Shown here piece after piece: positions 21,760-22,766 of a DNA stretch of 22,766 nt; the first letter of the stretch is position 1, and the number at the start of each line of letters is the position of its first letter. The DNA is taken from the NCBI GenBank assembly GCA_002435705.1, contig DIVA01000125.1, forward strand, positions 1 to 22,766. The letters run 5' to 3'. Under the pieces are notes generated by a model. It was given only the letters and a program-made list of their open reading frames with translations, did no database searches and was not told where the DNA came from. The stretch comes from Bacteriovoracaceae bacterium UBA6144. Its GTDB lineage: Bacteria; Bdellovibrionota; Bacteriovoracia; Bacteriovoracales; Bacteriovoracaceae. The position numbers were made by a program, and so were the translations under genes.

Positions 21760-22487
21760 TTACTCTCTTTAACTTTGATCAACTCTTTTATGTAGAATCC
21801 TAAAAATACCATTCCTACAGCTCCAATCATATGCCAGAGAGCATGGCCATGGAGGATGAGATTATCAGGTTCACACCATGTGCGTTTGAGATCTAGCCCC
21901 GAGAAGACTTGGGCAATACCAAGAGAGATGATGGCCCCCATGAAATGAGTCAGCCGTGGAGATTTCTCTTCTTTGATTCTTCCCCAAACTTCCATGCTAA
22001 TGAGAACAACCGTATTGACGACCACTGTGAACTGGATGGGGATTTGATTAAAATGAAAAACCCAAAAGAGAAAAGTATTTAAAAAAAGATACATCCAAGA
22101 GTAGGCATAGTGAGAGCGGATATTTTCTCCACGAATTCTTTTGGTGAAAACTCCCATGACAATTGAGGTCATGAGAAACATTCCAAGGAAATCGAAGAAC
22201 TGAGTAAAGAAGTTATTGGTAGCATGATAAATAAATGATCCTAGGCCCATGAGAAAAATCATCAACCCCAGCTCTTTCATCAGTCGATCTTTCCCCTGAG
22301 AGAGCTTCACCATGATCAAAGCGCCAGCGATGAGATAGCCTGCATTAGAATAAGCATTTGCGGGTTCATTGACCCATGCACACTGGGTTTTTTCACACCA
22401 CTTCACGTTAGGTGGGCCATAGCTTTGCTGAGCTTCATACCAAGGACAATGGGGCTGGATGGAGTACTCTCTCGAATTTCCGTACAT
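21756..22487 (-). CDS. Alkaline ceramidase-like membrane hydrolase (CREST superfamily)
   Basis: This 243-residue protein has about seven predicted membrane helices. Conserved residues of the alkaline ceramidase/CREST fold are visible: WVNEPANAYSN (39-48, calcium-site region), GSFIYHAT (S84, H88), FFDFLGM (D99) and HGHALWH (H213, H215, H219). The Ser-His-Asp-His-His set forms the zinc amidase site. Such enzymes hydrolyse ceramide-type lipids; the bacterial substrate is unknown, and sphingolipid-like or other amide lipids are possible. AAGGA lies seven bases before the ATG. It is coupled with the DUF2461 gene and divergent from the DUF2256 gene across 114 bases. Confidence 0.85.
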   Translation of the reverse strand: MYGNSREYSIQPHCPWYEAQQSYGPPNVKWCEKTQCAWVNEPANAYSNAGYLIAGALIMVKLSQGKDRLMKELGLMIFLMGLGSFIYHATNNFFTQFFDFLGMFLMTSIVMGVFTKRIRGENIRSHYAYSWMYLFLNTFLFWVFHFNQIPIQFTVVVNTVVLISMEVWGRIKEEKSPRLTHFMGAIISLGIAQVFSGLDLKRTWCEPDNLILHGHALWHMIGAVGMVFLGFYIKELIKVKESK

Positions 22488-22601
22488 AGCAATTCCTTAA
22501 AAAGGAGAAATAAAGGTAAAGCATAACTTTATGAGCTAAATTATATCCATAACACATGTTCATGATAGCCCAAATACCACTGCGCAGGATAAAATCCCCC
22601 C

Positions 22602-22766
22602 ATGGAAGTAGACAAAATATGCCAGAGCTGCGGTCGGGGCATGAGCTATCGAAAAAAATGGGAAAAGAATTGGGCTGAAATCAAGTATTGCAGTGATGAA
22701 TGCCGCAGAAACAAAAATCGCTTTGATTTTAAACAAGACATCCTCTCTCTCCTTGCACAGCGTGAG
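22602..22766 (+). CDS. DUF2256-domain zinc-binding protein (3' end outside window)
   Basis: The first 55 codons are present and open to the window edge. CQSC (C7, C10) and YCSDEC (C30, C34) form a four-cysteine zinc site. Around it is GRGMSYRKKWEKNWAEIKY, matching the DUF2256 pattern (CxxCxRxxxWRKKWxxxWxxVxYCSxxCR). The sequence after it, FDFKQDILSLLAQRE, resembles the start of a DUF3253 helix domain often fused to DUF2256. The role is unknown. AGGA lies 12 bases before the ATG, a rather long spacing. Confidence 0.82.
   Translation, partial: MEVDKICQSCGRGMSYRKKWEKNWAEIKYCSDECRRNKNRFDFKQDILSLLAQRE

Overview
The window looks like chromosomal DNA of a Gram-negative, flagellated, envelope-rich bacterium. 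The best guess is a Bdellovibrio-and-like organism (Bdellovibrionota, possibly the Bacteriovorax/Peredibacter side). The clues are a TIGR02147-type protein, a short flagellin, many small secreted proteins of unknown function, a secreted protein with a GGD..GNGGG motif, and several predicted secreted zinc proteases. This placement is inference from gene content; there is no rRNA in the window. No tRNA, rRNA, insertion sequence, phage gene or CRISPR array was seen. Coding density is very high, with many 4- and 8-base stop/start overlaps and several tail-to-tail antisense overlaps.

Layout. 1-308: start of an outer-membrane-type protein running leftward off the window. 576-3391: a secreted HExxH protein, a YceI-domain protein with a C-terminal membrane hairpin, and a secreted endonuclease/exonuclease/phosphatase-fold protein. 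3342-5578: a DsbA-like/DsbB pair divergent from an MFS transporter. 5492-9498 (minus): a tightly overlapped operon with an HExxH protein, a CXXCH (haem c) protein with a helical-repeat tail, an RsmC-like rRNA methyltransferase, an RsuA-type pseudouridine synthase and a zinc-ribbon methyltransferase.

9633-14290 is a divergent sulfide/persulfide island. Leftward it encodes a TauE/SafE exporter, a persulfide-dioxygenase-type metallo-hydrolase, a rhodanese and, coupled to the rhodanese, RmuC. Rightward it encodes an ArsR-rhodanese fusion regulator and two YeeE/YedE-type sulfur transporter halves. The divergent promoter carries two inverted repeats laid over the apparent core promoter of the regulator. 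Together these genes would sense, import or export, oxidise and detoxify reactive sulfur.

14359-16158: an unknown secreted protein, then a TolQ/ExbB-like channel coupled to an ExbD-like anchor that carries an unusual beta-rich periplasmic domain. 16155-18369: flagellin, a divergent 89-residue unknown gene with a good sigma-28-type promoter and a strong terminator, and a membrane PilZ protein. 18370-20808 (minus): a secreted cysteine-rich protein, a terminator, a TIGR02147 protein and a secreted metzincin-like protein. 21004-22487 (minus): a DUF2461 protein and an alkaline-ceramidase-like membrane protein. 22602-end: the start of a DUF2256 zinc-binding protein.

The strongest candidates for something undescribed are the ExbB/ExbD-like pair with the novel domain, the sigma-28-linked small gene beside flagellin, the phased TGTGAA/TTCACA sites upstream of the cysteine-rich secreted gene, the terminator placed directly before the TIGR02147 gene, and recurrent leaderless promoter architecture (-10 box six bases before ATG in three genes).
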